This document shows positions 34,892-46,540 of a DNA stretch of 64,000 nucleotides, one piece after another (within the stretch, counting starts at the first letter, position 1; each line of letters opens with the position of its first letter). The notes beneath the pieces were generated by a model. The model made no database searches and was not told where the DNA came from. It saw only the letters and a list, made by a program, of their open reading frames with translations. Source of the stretch: Schistosoma mansoni (lineage: Eukaryota; Platyhelminthes; Trematoda; Strigeidida; Schistosomatidae). The DNA is taken from positions 248,001 through 312,000 of the forward strand of contig NW_017386039.1 in the NCBI RefSeq assembly GCF_000237925.1, read 5' to 3'. A program made the position numbers and the translations under genes.

Positions 34892-35484
34892 CCACCCTCA
34901 TACTCTAATTTCTATTCACTGTTGTTCTTTATCATACTCATCGTTTCTCGATCTCTTCACAATCTCATATTTATTGTATGCCACATATATATTATGGTGC
35001 CTCTTAGTACCAGTCTTTATGTGTTTAAATAGATACATAAATAAAATAGAGATATAATATACTGTTACCTAGATACCAATTCGAAAATAGGTGATTGTGT
35101 CGAGAGATTATGACATAACTCTTATTTCAAATTTCCACTTCATGAGATAACCTTAGCTATGTCTGAGGTTTCGACGCGTGACTAGTCCGCTCATGTCGGT
35201 AAGAACTTATTGAACTCTAATAATATAGTCAATTCATTCATTGACCAGACGCGTGGGTAAGAGCAATACTTAAGATGTTCGGAATAATGATAATACCCGG
35301 TTTCCCAAACTGAAGCAGGTAGGTGGGTTTCCAAATGTGGGACTTAGTGGTTGAAAGTTGAACGCCTTTACTATTAAACCACCACTCAACAGAACGAAAT
35401 ACAATTGTAATCTGAGTTGACATCTATGGGAATCCTATTCATATTTTGCGTTACTTCAGATAACGTATCCTAATACACCATAAC

Positions 35485-35760
35485 AACGCCTATAGTCCCT
35501 TCGGGGGCTACTGCCGGTCCCAAGCCCGGATAAAGGAGGAGGGTTTGGCATGGGGTTAGCGACCCCATCCCGTAGAAAACTAACTCGCTAGAAAGACGCT
35601 AACCAGGAAAAAAAGTATTCAAACCAATTAAATTCAGCTCTGGAAGTTAGAAGGTCTTCATTTGGAAGAGTTATGACGCCTCATGGTGGATGCCGAGTTC
35701 ATTCGGGAGTCACGAAGCTGATGCCCCCTCTGACAACATGACCAACCATAGTAATAGGGT
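35485..35760 (+). mobile_element. RTE family A 5' UTR fragment
   Basis: Starts CCCTTCGGGGGCTACTGCCG and goes on through CGGATAAAGGAGGAGGG, GAGTTATGACGCCTCATGG and CACGAAGCTGATGCCCCCTC. This is the 5' UTR type that precedes RTE family A, the type whose coding part is at 4051-5480. A diverged antisense piece is at 37673-37728. The coding part is missing; the next sequence is a 3' end of another RTE family. Confidence 0.6.
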
Positions 35761-35764
35761 GTAA

Positions 35765-36130
35765 GAGAAACCTGTACAGGACTAGCACCTGTTATTCCTT
35801 CACAACTCCATGTTTGATCTTTTAGAGCTTGTCCATTTCAATTGCTTTGATGTTATCAAAGATTGCTGAGAACGGAAGCCAAAGGCTGTTCTGCCATAAT
35901 TTTCGTTTACTTCATAAAATTTCAAGGCGATTGTTTAACTGAATTAATCTTATTTATTTTTATAAGCGGAACTATTTCTCACTCATTCACATATTTTTAT
36001 TTATTTGTCGTTTAGTTTAACTATACTGACCTTCCCTCCTCTTCACAATCTCATTACCATATTGTGTGGTGTATGTTTACTTAGCCCCCCCCCTGTACTA
36101 ACATTTGTATGTTAAAGTAAATAAGCATTA
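35765..36130 (+). mobile_element. SR2-like RTE LINE 3' end
   Basis: AAACCTGTACAGGACTAGC is the end of the LINE protein region (compare 34680-34700). Then a 3' UTR similar to 34790-35050, ending ATTTGTATGTTAAAGTAAATAAG. Only the 3' end is present. Confidence 0.6.
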
Positions 36131-36959
36131 CCAATTTCACTGTCTAGAAACTTATAATTACAGAAATGAATAAAGATGGAAACATCCTTTTGAGGTCATT
36201 AAAATAAAATAGGTAATAACATGGTTCATAGCTAGCCTGAACATGTAAGATTATGGTCGAAAATAAATGTAACGTTCAGGAAGTAACTTTTTTTAATAAA
36301 TAATAATAAGATTTTAATACATCTATTATGTGTGACGGTATGGTCACAATTAACACGCGGATTAGGTAAATAGCTTATTTATGAAACTCCATATGAGTAA
36401 CTCAGATTTATCTCAGTTACAATTGACTAAGATTGAAGACAAAAGGTTTCTACTACCCATACATCCAGTCATTTTTATACGTTTCACAAGTATGTTTGTC
36501 CATCCGACAAAGGAATCCAAAGTCAGTGGCATGGCAATGAGCTGATACAAGAAAATAACATTCACTAGCTAATCACAATTTACGTAATCTGGCCATATAG
36601 ATATACAGAATGGTATAAAGATTAAAAACTGAGTCTTTTCACCTTGTAAAATAAAGCGAAACAATTTGGTTTTCAAAAACTCGTGTGTGCAGATAAACTC
36701 AGTCAAACAAATAGTGCCATTAGGCTCAGTTGTTGCAAAAATTGATATAAAAGGATTGGGAGAAAAGCTGTGGTTCACTAGTGCTACTGCCAGTCAATGA
36801 TTTGGTATAGATAAGTAGTTGAGACATATTTCCTCATTACACTAGTGAATTTGTTTTTTCTCTTGTGTATGTTATGACCTACTGCTGCTATGCTAACCGT
36901 CTTTGTCTACTTTTGTTGATGTGTATAAGATATCAGGGCTGTCATCCACAAAGTCCAAA
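36131..36959. other. Intron sequence, no gene recognised
   Basis: AT-rich intron of the coiled-coil gene with no identifiable feature. Confidence 0.4.
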
Positions 36960-37728
36960 TCATCCAGTTGTGTTCAAGGTGTTCGCTATACTATGGACGT
37001 CTTAGTCGTTCAGTCAAAAACTAGAAGGAAGAGAAATAGAAAGAGTATGTAGCCTTTTCTGACACCAGTCGTCACTCGGAAAGCATCTGTGAGCTGCCTT
37101 CTACGCACAGCTCTGTAGTTCGGTTCGTCGTAGGGAGTCCTGTATCCTGAAGACGATGTTCTTAGGTACTCTGTGGTGTCGACCGAGATTCCACAAGGCT
37201 TTTCTATCCACGCTGTCAAATTCTTTCACCTGATGATGAAAATAGATGTATAGCAATGAGATCCATTCAATTGACTGCTAAACAATAATCGTCAGTGTCA
37301 CAATTTAGTCAGTACACAACCGATCCATACGAAAGCCAGCTTGTTGATCTCGAAGTTGAGCATCTACTGAATCTTTCACTCGGCCCAGCAACACTGTTGT
37401 AAAATTTTCCTAGTACTGACAGCGCTCACACCTACCAAGATCTCACCACTCAAGTATTTTGATGAGGTATGGGTTTTTGTAGTCTGTTGAGACTTGTTTT
37501 CGCTCTCAAATCTTTCTAATGAGAACATTGAAAATCTTTTCAGTTACTTTTATGTCTGAATTCATTACTTCCGCTGGTATATTGTTTGGTCCTAGAACTT
37601 GTTGCCCAGAGCATTTTTCATGACTGCACTTGTTAGTATCTCAAGATTTTTCTTTGCAAGGTGAGGTTGCTAACCTTACGCCCAATCCTCCTCCTTTACC
37701 CGAGCTTGGAACCTGAAGTAGCCCCAGA
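36960..37728 (-). mobile_element. RTE family A LINE with internal deletion
   Basis: On the minus strand: a 5' UTR remnant (37728-37673, GGGGCTACTTCAGG and GTAAAGGAGGAGGATTGGG), then directly RT sequence. Readable RT blocks are GPNNIPAEVMNSDIKV (about 37590), VKDSVDAQLRDQQAGFRMDR (about 37370), EFDSVDRKALWNL (about 37210), QLTDAFRVTTGVRKG and FLFLFLLVFD (to 37010). The endonuclease is missing and there are several frame breaks. Dead. Confidence 0.75.
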
Positions 37729-37923
37729 TGAATTGCAGATGGAGTTATTGACATTAGTGATTAAGCATAATCTTTATCCAATCAGAACGCAACCCAATGA
37801 TATTTCATTTAGGATATTTGTCACTGAAGCTAAAAACACAAATGCAGAATTAGGTGCAAATGAAAAAAAAGTTATTCACAGGGACGAATTCCACAATATC
37901 TTAGAACAGCTGCATGACCCCTG
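37729..37923 (+). pseudogene. Unrecognised open stretch next to LINE 5' end
   Basis: 64 codons preceded by an acceptor-like CCCCAG: DELQMELLTLVIKHNLYPI, then RTQPNDISFRIFVTEAKN and EFHNILEQLHDP, stop at 37921-37923. The composition looks protein-like, but no donor follows and no family is recognised. Could be an alternative last exon of the coiled-coil gene (phase 0 would fit after 29898), an insertion of cDNA, or chance. Confidence 0.3.
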
Positions 37924-38214
37924 ATTATCAGCTGAAAATCATTTGAGCAGTAAACAAGATATGAATCATTTCGGATTTAATAATTGATAATGATTTATGG
38001 TTGGTTTTCGGTATTAACTAAAGCATATATATAGAATTTGCATGTTAATAATAATAACTAAACGTTTTCTAGTTTTACCAGCGTTACATCCTTGTCTCTC
38101 AAACTGATGGATTAAATGTAGCTTTTTATACGTATCTTTTTATTTATCATAAAATATACTTAGATACTTGACTTATTTTTCAAGATAAAAATATGATCAG
38201 TTATACTTCATAGT

Positions 38215-38780
38215 TAGGTAATCTCAGGTGCTGTCAGATATATAATGATGGTTGTGGCTTCTTGGTTGTCTATACTGTGAAAGGATACTTTCTTTAAAGG
38301 AACCTCATGTAGAAAATGGTTTAGGAATGGTCTTATCGACCTGAGAGTGTGTCTACAATGTCCAAAAGACAACTGCTTAAGGCCAGTCACATACGGCTTC
38401 TTTTTGAGTAGTTTTAAATGAACTAAACCCTTACTTTTAACGCTTCACCGCCGGGAACGGAAATCTGAGGAGTAAAGTGAGGTTTACTGCTTTTAGTACG
38501 AACCTATTTTGACCTCTTTTCTCCGTTGTGAGAAGGGAGCATCTCTGGACACGTTGATCATCTAAGGAAGACATCTTACTCCCTTCACACCATTATACAA
38601 CTGACGCTATTACTAAGCCGTCAAATCTTAAGCTGATGTTTTTAGTTTTGCCTATCTCAAATAAACCTGTCCGAAATGGTAAGACCTAACAAATGAGGTA
38701 TTCTAGCCAGTATAGTTTGTTTAGGTCACTATAATAAGTAACCATGACCACTATGTTAAGGTACCAGCTTCGGTATCTTC
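38215..38780 (-). mobile_element. Old 5' UTR fragment of the SR2-like RTE family
   Basis: Diverged relative of the 5' region of the rearranged RTE copies (49970-50430): AGACAACTGCTTAAGGCCAG compares with GGACAACTGCTTGAGGTCGG, and CTAGCCAGTATAGTTTG with CCAGCTAGTATAGCCCG. It contains the segment missing from copy 1, which indicates that copy 1 has the deletion. Confidence 0.6.
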
Positions 38781-39405
38781 TTCCGAATTATCAACGATAG
38801 TCAGAAATAATGAATAATTTCTGTCTGTCTATGGATGGAATCTCTTTTTCATGTTTCCTGCGCTTTGAATAATGCTATAATGGAGCGAATATTGTGAAAT
38901 TTTGAACTATTTTACATGTAATTTAGGTGCACTAATCAATAATCCAACTAGACAATATAATTCCTCTCATAATTAGTGCCTGATCACACAGGCCCCATTA
39001 CAATACAATCATCTGTTACATCAATCATCCCTTTATCTTTACTGGTGTGAAGACAAAGTATAATAATCCATAGGATTGTTGGATTAAGATAATCAAATCT
39101 ATCTATACTTGATTTGACTGCTAATTAACTCACTATCAGCATCTATAGCTCCCATGGAAAGAATCAGTGAAATAGTGCACATTGTACGTCTCGTGAATAT
39201 AAAATGAATGTGATGGTGTCTAGAAGGTAAAACAATCACTGTTTGATATGGATAAGTTCACTGAGTTATTTTTTCTTTATTATCGTGCTGTTTTTGCCTC
39301 TATATTAAAAGTCTTTTCATTGCTCCATTTATATAGAATCTTTTTTCACTGAGATTTCTAATCAAAAGATATTTATCTGATGAATATCTTTAAACAACAT
39401 TTTAG
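38781..39405 (+). other. Intron sequence, no gene recognised
   Basis: AT-rich sequence before the exon at 39406. Confidence 0.4.
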
Positions 39406-39815
39406 CTAGAAAAGGACCGGTTTCATAGAAAGATCTCTGTTGTAGTCATCGCTAAAGAACAAGTATCAAAAAATCTTGAAATTTCACGCGAATATATAAA
39501 ACTTTTGAAAGAACGCATTTCTATGTTGGAACAGTTTTATTCGAACATAATTCCGAATCCACTTAACTCAAAGCATTCTTTACAAGAAAGATCTGACTAT
39601 TTTCCAACAGAGCGAACGAATTGTAAACGGTTTCTAAAAAATATTGATTCAATTAGATCAACGCCAGATTTATCAGCTACTTTTCCTACCTTAAGTAAAC
39701 TTCTTTTTCTCAGTAGTGAGTATCAAGATCCTCATAAATGTGTAACACCAAAGGTTCTTCAGCGTCTAACTAATCAATCATGTCAAACGGACAAACGTGT
39801 TCACAACTACAGTCG
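39406..39815 (+). CDS. Coiled-coil protein gene, large internal exon
   Basis: 410 bases, open throughout, between acceptor CATTTTAG and donor CAGTCG|GTAAGC. It enters in phase 0 and leaves with two bases of a codon. The first about 45 codons (LEKDRFHRKISVVVIAKEQ, then KNLEISREYIKLLKERISML) extend the coiled coil of the previous exon. The rest is Ser/Thr/Asn-rich and probably disordered (SIRSTPDLSATFPTLSKLLF and others). The coiled coil spans roughly 95 residues across the two exons. Centrosomal and ciliary coiled-coil proteins look like this, but no family is claimed. Confidence 0.8.
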
Positions 39816-41016
39816 GTAAGCTTAGCCATCTTGATCAAATGTTCACCACGTTTCTCAGTATACACCACCTGTGAATTGTTTTTTTAATTTGCTTTCGATC
39901 AATAGACACAGTAATTGTATTGACAATGGGTTACATGGTATACTGTTCTGATTCTATTTTTTGCTAAATTTTAGTTCAGTATCTCCTTGCAGAATATATA
40001 CATTAATCGCTATATCGTCCAAAACTAATATTTGGTTTCCAAGCCTTAACACTGTACACCATAAATTCACCAAATACAACAGATAGTGTTTACCATTTTG
40101 ACTAGTAAACACATGTTATGGTGTGGAAGATAGTCATTTTGCTAAGTAAAAACTGAAATTTCCTTAAATTTAACTGAAACTTGCAGAATTTATGTTCACA
40201 CATGAAGATAAGGAATGGCAGATTTAGATCCCGACTACTGAAAGCCCGTTTGCTCAATATTTCGTAGTATTTTGGGTGAAGTTTCATACTCAGGGCTGTG
40301 CCATTTAGCCATAAGGTTTTGGTTATCCTTCTGGACATCATCTAACTGAACTTCGTATAAAGTTCTGTCAGAATTTGACAATATTTATGGCATTTCGATT
40401 TTTCACAAAAAAAAACATATAACATCACGAAAAGGGTACTGAAAATAGGCTGTGTTAAACAATATAGTATTGGAAAATAAAGTCATTCATAAAGTAATAT
40501 TTTCAATTAATTCGTAAGTCTCACAAGCATTCTATACTACATCAGAAGCAAATTCGGTTTTGAAATATTTTTTCACCAGTGATTTAAAAAATGTTTGTCA
40601 AATGAAGTGTTAAAGAACTATATGGAATATAGCTAGTTTCACTCAGCCGCTTGAGAGACAACGTCTTAATTGAAACTCTGCTGTTAAACATTCTAATCCA
40701 TCTGACTACATATTTTGTTGAAAATAATATACACTTTTGGGTTGACTATATTCATCATATAAAACTTTACTCCTCACCACTTATAACTTTCACTGAAGGT
40801 TGCTCTTTCATTATTCTTTGTTTTACCGAAAATAGGCTGACTTTAAATCATTGACCACTTTTTGTTGTGATTTACACAGTGCAAAAGAAATACGAACATA
40901 AAATATTCCAACTCATAAATTATTGCTAATTGCATTCTCAGTAGTTGCTCATTCCCTATTTCCAACCGACCATCATCAGATGAAAAAGGGACATCTAAAT
41001 ATTGACTTATTTCAGT
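39816..41016 (+). other. Start of 12-kb intron, no gene recognised
   Basis: AT-rich. Open stretches such as 40651-40854 have no recognisable domain. Confidence 0.4.
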
Positions 41017-41218
41017 CGGTAAGCTACAACGTAGGATCAGGCATATTTATGCATCGGTTCAAGTTGCCATAACTCATTAACACAACAAGATGAACACCGA
41101 ATTCATGGAAGTAGTTAATTTAATGGTGGTAATATATAAAAGAAAGGTTGTATATAAGGATATAGTACAGGAAGGCAGATATGAAACAATTTTAGTCTCA
41201 TAGTTTAAAGGAAGACAG
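41017..41218 (-). mobile_element. Rearranged RTE LINE copy 2, 3' end left of Gypsy insertion
   Basis: Reverse complement of the LINE 3' UTR and tail seen at 9455-9650: CATAAATATGCCTGATCC and related sequence up to the protein end. It stops at ACAG (41215-41218), the target duplication of the Gypsy element; the LINE continues at 46541. Its 3' terminus is at about 41017. Confidence 0.8.
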
Positions 41219-41544
41219 TGTAGCTGTAAATAATTCCCCAAAATCAATAACTCATTAAGTGTTCGACATTGGATGCTGACCACGTTGTTTAAATGGACTT
41301 GTTTAGCTGAAGGCTTTCGGTCATGCATCCGTACCAGATCACGTTGCAACACGGCGTGGGACACAGCTCCTACGTTTCATTAGCCAGCTTATAGAAAAGG
41401 TCCTCGATATATTGGTAACGAATCAAATATATCTTTCCTGCCTCTTCTCGTCTGACTTCTGATTTCTATCTGACTGGGAACGATCGAATATAGAAGGTGC
41501 TACTGGTAGCTAGTTGCAAAATTAGAACATCCGCGGTATCCTCA
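41219..41544 (+). repeat. 5' LTR of Gypsy element
   Basis: Begins TGTAGCTGTAAATAATTCCC and ends GGTATCCTCA. Matches 46213-46540 with few differences and the solo LTR at 61406-61733 with more. Confidence 0.9.
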
Positions 41545-41545
41545 G

Positions 41546-41563
41546 TGGTGAGACCGACGTGAT
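41546..41563 (+). promoter_or_regulatory. Primer binding site, tRNA-Trp-like
   Basis: TGGTGAGACCGACGTGATC directly after the 5' LTR is complementary, with two or so mismatches, to the 3' end of eukaryotic tRNA-Trp (ATCACGTCGGGGTCACCA). This is the primer reported for CsRn1-type elements. Confidence 0.65.
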
Positions 41564-41726
41564 CTGGTACACCAAGTCAATATACTGTGAGTCTGTTCCA
41601 TTTTAGAATATTATTATTCATTGTTATTCTTTATTTGAATTTTATATATTGTGATATACTGTTTTTTCGCGAATTTTTTTTTCTCGGATATATTTTAATT
41701 AGACATTTTTCGTTATCTATATTACT

Positions 41727-42560
41727 ATGACGGAACACTCTCCTAAGGTTCTTAAGTTTAAGTCTATTCCCCCTATTTCGATTCAGTTAACGCCATTTTG
41801 GCCCGACAATATCGAGTCCTGGTTCTCCTATGCAGAAGCCGATTTTTGCATGCACGGAATCACGGACTCGCGCACACGTTTCCTCGCGGTAGTTAAGGCG
41901 TTACCGCGCGAGTTTAACAGGTACGTAACACCTTGTATGTTTACTAGTGATGTTCCCGAACCTTACGAAACGCTTAAACTATCGATTTTAAAACGCGGAG
42001 ACCTAACTGATCGACAACGGTTAGACCAACTCCTTAACAATATCGACTTGCAACATGGTTCTGCGACGGACATGTTGCTTAGAATGAGAGAAGTCATCGG
42101 CCAACGAACTTTCGATGATGGCCTATTTAGACGACTTTTCTTGTCTAAACTCCCTCAACAGGTGCAGGCAGTGCTTGTTTCATTTCAAAACAATGCCATA
42201 GATGAACTAGCTGCATCTGCCGATCGAATCTTGGAAATCACCAAATTTTCTAAGGCCGAGGTTTTTTCCATCAAAGAAAAACCCCAATCGACCTCGACTG
42301 ACATGGCCGAACTATGTCACACGCTTACAAGATATCTTAGAGTTCGTAATGACCGTAGTCGGTCAAAATCCTCACGTAGGAGCGTTTCACGTAAGAGATC
42401 TGTCTCTCGACCACGAGAGACAGACAACCCCGACTGGTGCTGGTATCACAACCAGTACGGTAAATCCTCTAGAAATTGCAGGAAGCCCTGCAATTATCCG
42501 ACTCCAAAATCGAGTGACACGAAACACAGTTCGGGAAACTTCCCAACCGGCACGCATTGA
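41727..42560 (+). mobile_element. Gag region of Gypsy element
   Basis: The gag-type protein begins with the capsid-like TPFWPDNIESWFSYAEADF and LREFNRY-type sequence (PREFNRYVTP). It has a basic Arg/Ser-rich stretch and ends with the Cys/His motif CWYHNQYGKSSRNCRKPC, a variant zinc knuckle typical of the CsRn1/Kabuki clade. Confidence 0.8.
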
Positions 42561-45500
42561 CGGCAACCGTAGCCGGCGAACATAGCCGTCTGTTATACGT
42601 CACAGATGTGACTACGAAAGTTCGCTACCTCGTCGACACTGGCGCAGAAGTTAGCGTTCTTCCAGCAAATCCCGACGACAGACTTCGCGAGTCTGTTTTA
42701 AGTTTACAGGCGGCAAACGGAAAACCGATCGCTACTTACGGTAAAAGGTACGTCTACCTTATCGTGGGTTTACGCAAACCCATAGACTGGATTTTCGTGG
42801 TTGCAGATGTCTCTATGCCAATCATTGGTATAGACCTGTTACAACACCACAATCTACTCATCGACACACGCTCAAGAAGGTTAATAGATGGAAACACTAA
42901 ACTATCTGTTTGCGTAACTCCTTGTTCTGGTTGCAGGTTATCCCCAGTCACGATTAAGCACACCGTAGACTCCTCGTACCAATCAGTACTCGACAAATAC
43001 CCCGGGATATACCAATCGCAATCGAAATTGCCTTGTGTAACCAGCAATGTTACACATCACATCTCGACTACAGGACCACCTGTATTTTCGAAAGCCCGCC
43101 GACTCGCTCCCGAGAAGCTTAGGTTAGCTAAAAACGAATTCGACCACATGATGGACCTAGGGATAATTCGACCATCGAATAGTCCATGGGCATCCCCATT
43201 GCACATGGTCCCTAAAAAGGACAACAATGATTGGCGACCAACTGGTGATTATCGGCGTCTGAATGCAAAAACCATTCCCGATCGTTACCCGCTGCCTCAT
43301 ATTCACGATTTGACAGCTACCTTGAAAGGTACAACTGTCCTTTCGAAAATCGACTTGGTTAAAGCTTATAACCAAATACCGATGGCACCTGACGACATTC
43401 CTAAAACCGCCATTATCACTCCCTTCGGTCTTTACGAATTTCTACGAATGCCTTTTGGTTTAAGAAATGCGGCTCAAACCTTCCAAAGGTTTATAGACGA
43501 CGTCTTCCGAGGTCTCAACTTCGTACATGCGTATGTTGATGACTGTCTAATAGCAAGTCCGGACAGAGAATCGCATCTCAAGCATCTGGACATTGTTTTC
43601 GATCGACTCCAAAGGCATGGCATTACTGTCAACATTCAGAAATGCCAAATCGGAACCAACTCCTTAGACTTCTTAGGACACACTATTGATGCCCAAGGCA
43701 TCCGACCCCTTAGGAGCAAATTGGCGGCCATTCTGGATCACCCAGAACCGACCACGATCAAGCACTTACGAACTTTTAACGGACTTGTAAGTTTCTATAG
43801 ACTGTTCATACCCAAATGCGCATCCCTTATCAAACCGTTAAACGATCAGCTTCGTGGAAATGCAAAATCAATTACTTTAGACGACACAGCCCGTAAAGCA
43901 TTCTCCACAGTTAAGGAACACATCGCTAAAGCAACCCTGCTTGCTCATCAGGACACTCAAGCGCCCATTAGTATCGCAGTAGACGCATCCGATTCAGTAA
44001 TCGGAGGAGTCTTACAACAATGGGTGAACAACTCGTGGCAACCTTTAGGATTTTTCTCGAGACGGTTGTTAGACGCGGAGCACGTTCGGTAGGGAACTCC
44101 TAGCTATGCATTGTGCTGTACGGCATTTTCAACATTCCATCGAAGGAAGAGAATTCACGCTTTTTACCGATCACAAACCTCTTACCTTCTCTTTAAGTTC
44201 ATCTTCAGACAAGTACTCACCGCGAGAGTCTCGACAACCCGACTACATTTCGCAGTTTACTTCAGACATACAACACATTTCTGGAGCTAACAGTGTAGTC
44301 GCAGACGCCTTGTCTCGAATAAGTTCCTTGAACAGTTTCCAAGGAATCGACCTTCTTAAACTCGCTCAGCTTCAAAAAGAAGACATTGATCTTCAGCATG
44401 AGTTATCCTCGACAACTCTTAAACTAAGAATTAAGCAGATGGGAACAGGTAAGGAAACCTTACTCTGTGACACATCTACAGGTAGGGATCGTCCAATAGT
44501 ACCAAAACATTATCGCCGCAACGTCTTCAATACGTTGCACAATCTTTCTCATCCAGGTGCTCGTGCAACAGTCAAACTTATAGCCGAACGCTTTTGTTGG
44601 CCTGGCGTGAATAAAGACGTGAGGGAGTGGGCACGCTCCTGTGTAAGCTGTCAGAAATCTAAGGTCATATGACACAACAAATGTCCCTTAGGCTCTTTCA
44701 AAACCCCTGACGCTCGTTTCGACCACGTCCATCTAGATTTGGTAGGACCCTTACCCGACTCGAACGGATACTCATATCTCTTAACATGCGTAGACCGTTT
44801 TACTCGATGGCCAGAAGCAGTACTGATTAAGGACATTACTGCTGAAACCGTGGCTCGCGCTTTCGTCGAACGATGGGTAGCAAATTTCGGCTGCCCTTCC
44901 ACAATCACTACAGACCGCGGACGCCAGTTCGAATCTGGACTTTTCCGTTGTCTGACCTCACTATTAGGAATCACGCGCTTCCGAACGACCGCCTACCACC
45001 CACAAGCAAACGGGTTGGTAGAACGTTTTCATCGACAACTAAAAGCTTCATTATCAGCTTCAAACGTTTTACAGTGGACAGACGCTCTTCCACTCGTCTT
45101 GCTAGGTATCCGCAATGCAGTGAAAGCTGACATTGGACATACGGCATCTCAACTCGTTTACGGAACGACACTCCGACTTCCAGGAGAATTCGTGGATCCT
45201 TCAGCTTCTTCATTGAACATGGATCTAAACTCTTACACGAGTAGGCTTTCAAACGCTATGCGTTCAGTTAAACCTGCTCACACTCGACCTCAATCAACTG
45301 ATGTTTTCGTTCAACCTGACTTACGACATAGTACACACGTCTTCATGCGTCGAGACTAACATCGACGACCCCTCGAATCAGCATACGAAGGACCCTTCAA
45401 AGTTCTTCAACGCGAACCTAAGTACTATGTAGTCGATAAGAACGGTACGAACGATAGCATCAGTATCGATCGACTCAAAGCAGCGTACTTAGAAGGAAAC

Positions 45501-45680
45501 CCTAGCTACGTCGATTTTCCTTCGGTACAAGCAAACGACACAGCTACTACACTCGTAGTACCCTACACGACAACCGACACACAACTTGATACTTCGTCAA
45601 CGTCGATAGATAAACCTAAAACAACGCGTTCTGGAAGACGAGTAAGATTTCCAGAACATCTTAACGAATATTGCACGTAG
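42557..45680 (+). mobile_element. Pol region of Gypsy element, fossil
   Basis: Domains in order: aspartic protease with [10 protein letters not shown] (near 42630), reverse transcriptase with YVDD (near 43530) and FLGHTID, RNase H with [12 protein letters not shown] and TDHKPL, integrase with an HHCC-type zinc finger (near 44550-44660) and core motifs [14 protein letters not shown] and [17 protein letters not shown], and a C-terminal tail TRSGRRVRFPEHL. Interrupted by about three breaks, so non-functional as it stands. Confidence 0.85.
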
Positions 45681-46202
45681 GACATAAGCTTTATCTTGAA
45701 TTACTATTTCATAGTTTATTATAAAATAAAAAATTTTCTTTAATATGCTCATTTTTTTATTAATATAAGAAAAAAACATTTTAATTTTTTTTTGAGCGTA
45801 TATATATATTTTTTTATATATAAAAAAAAACCAAAAAAAAAAACATTTTTTTTTCCGATCGCTTTTACGCTGTTTGTAAACGTATTAGTTTATTTTTTTC
45901 CGCTCATCTTATGTCCTTACGCAAGTACGAGTATATTTTCGACATGCACTCACACGTTTTATTTTTCCTCTTTTCCAGGACGACTGGAAAAGAACGACGA
46001 AGTTTCGCAAGGAACCGAAATTTTCATTGTACTTTATTTCTTTATTGCTATGTTGTACATTGTGGTCCCATAGTTTAAGGAAAGACGACCAGACGCTGCT
46101 AAACGAAGCAAGCTATCAGAAGAGTGTTTACCAACGACAAACTCGTTGGGTTTAAACTTCTGGCTGGTCACGTCTTAGGGGCATCACTACCTCACTTTGG
46201 GG
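45681..46202 (+). mobile_element. AT-rich spacer between pol and 3' LTR
   Basis: Long A and T runs (45720-45860) followed by less biased sequence. No envelope-like frame was recognised. Confidence 0.6.
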
Positions 46203-46212
46203 GGGAGTGATC
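46197..46212 (+). promoter_or_regulatory. Polypurine tract of Gypsy element
   Basis: A GGGGGGGAGTGA run just before the 3' LTR, the expected plus-strand primer site. Confidence 0.75.
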
Positions 46213-46540
46213 TGTAGCTGTAAGTAATTCCCCAAAATCAATAACTCATTAAGTGTTCGACATTGGATGCTGACCACGTTGTTTAAATGGACTTGTTTAG
46301 CTGAAGGCTTTCGGTCATGCATCCGTACCAGATCACGTTGCGACACGGGCGTGGGACACAGCTCCTACGTTTCATTAGCCAGCTTATAGAAAAAGTTCCT
46401 CGATATATTGGTAACGAATCAAATATATCTTTCCTGCCTCTTCTCGTCTGACTTCTGATTTCTATCTGACTGGGAACGATCGAATATAGAAGGTGCTACT
46501 GGTAGCTAGTGCAAAATTTAGAACATCCGTGGTATCCTCA
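46213..46540 (+). repeat. 3' LTR of Gypsy element
   Basis: Begins TGTAGCTGTAAGTAATTCCC and ends GGTATCCTCA; followed by the target duplication ACAG. Confidence 0.9.

Larger units (their letters stand above)
31322..35050 (+). mobile_element. SR2/SjR2-like RTE LINE, full length but dead
   Basis: Has every part of an RTE element in order on the plus strand: 5' UTR (31322-31908), endonuclease (31909-32660: MPLKLASFNNRTLIQIGQQ, VVLAGDLNMQI, TWCPPSV, WTHIDHIAFSYRW), linker, RT (about 33100-34300: STGSKKFGVSETICEADG, FRSARGC, LEYADDMVLL near 34002-34030, FVYLGSCISAG near 34198), the C-terminal block, and a 3' UTR with a TTA microsatellite and the tail TTATGTGTTTAAATAG (35019-35034). Many stops and frameshifts break the single ORF, so it is an old insertion. 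It lies in sense orientation in an intron of the coiled-coil gene. Confidence 0.85.
41219..46540 (+). mobile_element. Ty3/Gypsy LTR element (CsRn1/Kabuki, Boudicca-like), fossil with a few breaks
   Basis: 5,322-bp element with TG...CA ends, two similar LTRs (326 and 328 bp) and a 4-bp target duplication ACAG (41215-41218 and 46541-46544), so both insertion ends are preserved. Order: 5' LTR, tRNA-Trp-like primer site, gag, pol (protease, RT, RNase H, integrase), AT-rich spacer, polypurine tract, 3' LTR. No envelope gene is seen. The gag Cys/His pattern and the tRNA-Trp primer site fit the CsRn1/Kabuki clade of flatworm Gypsy elements. The LTRs differ at about 2% of positions, suggesting a fairly recent insertion. 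The pol region has about three breaks. It sits inside RTE LINE copy 2, within an intron of the coiled-coil gene, in sense orientation. Confidence 0.9.
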
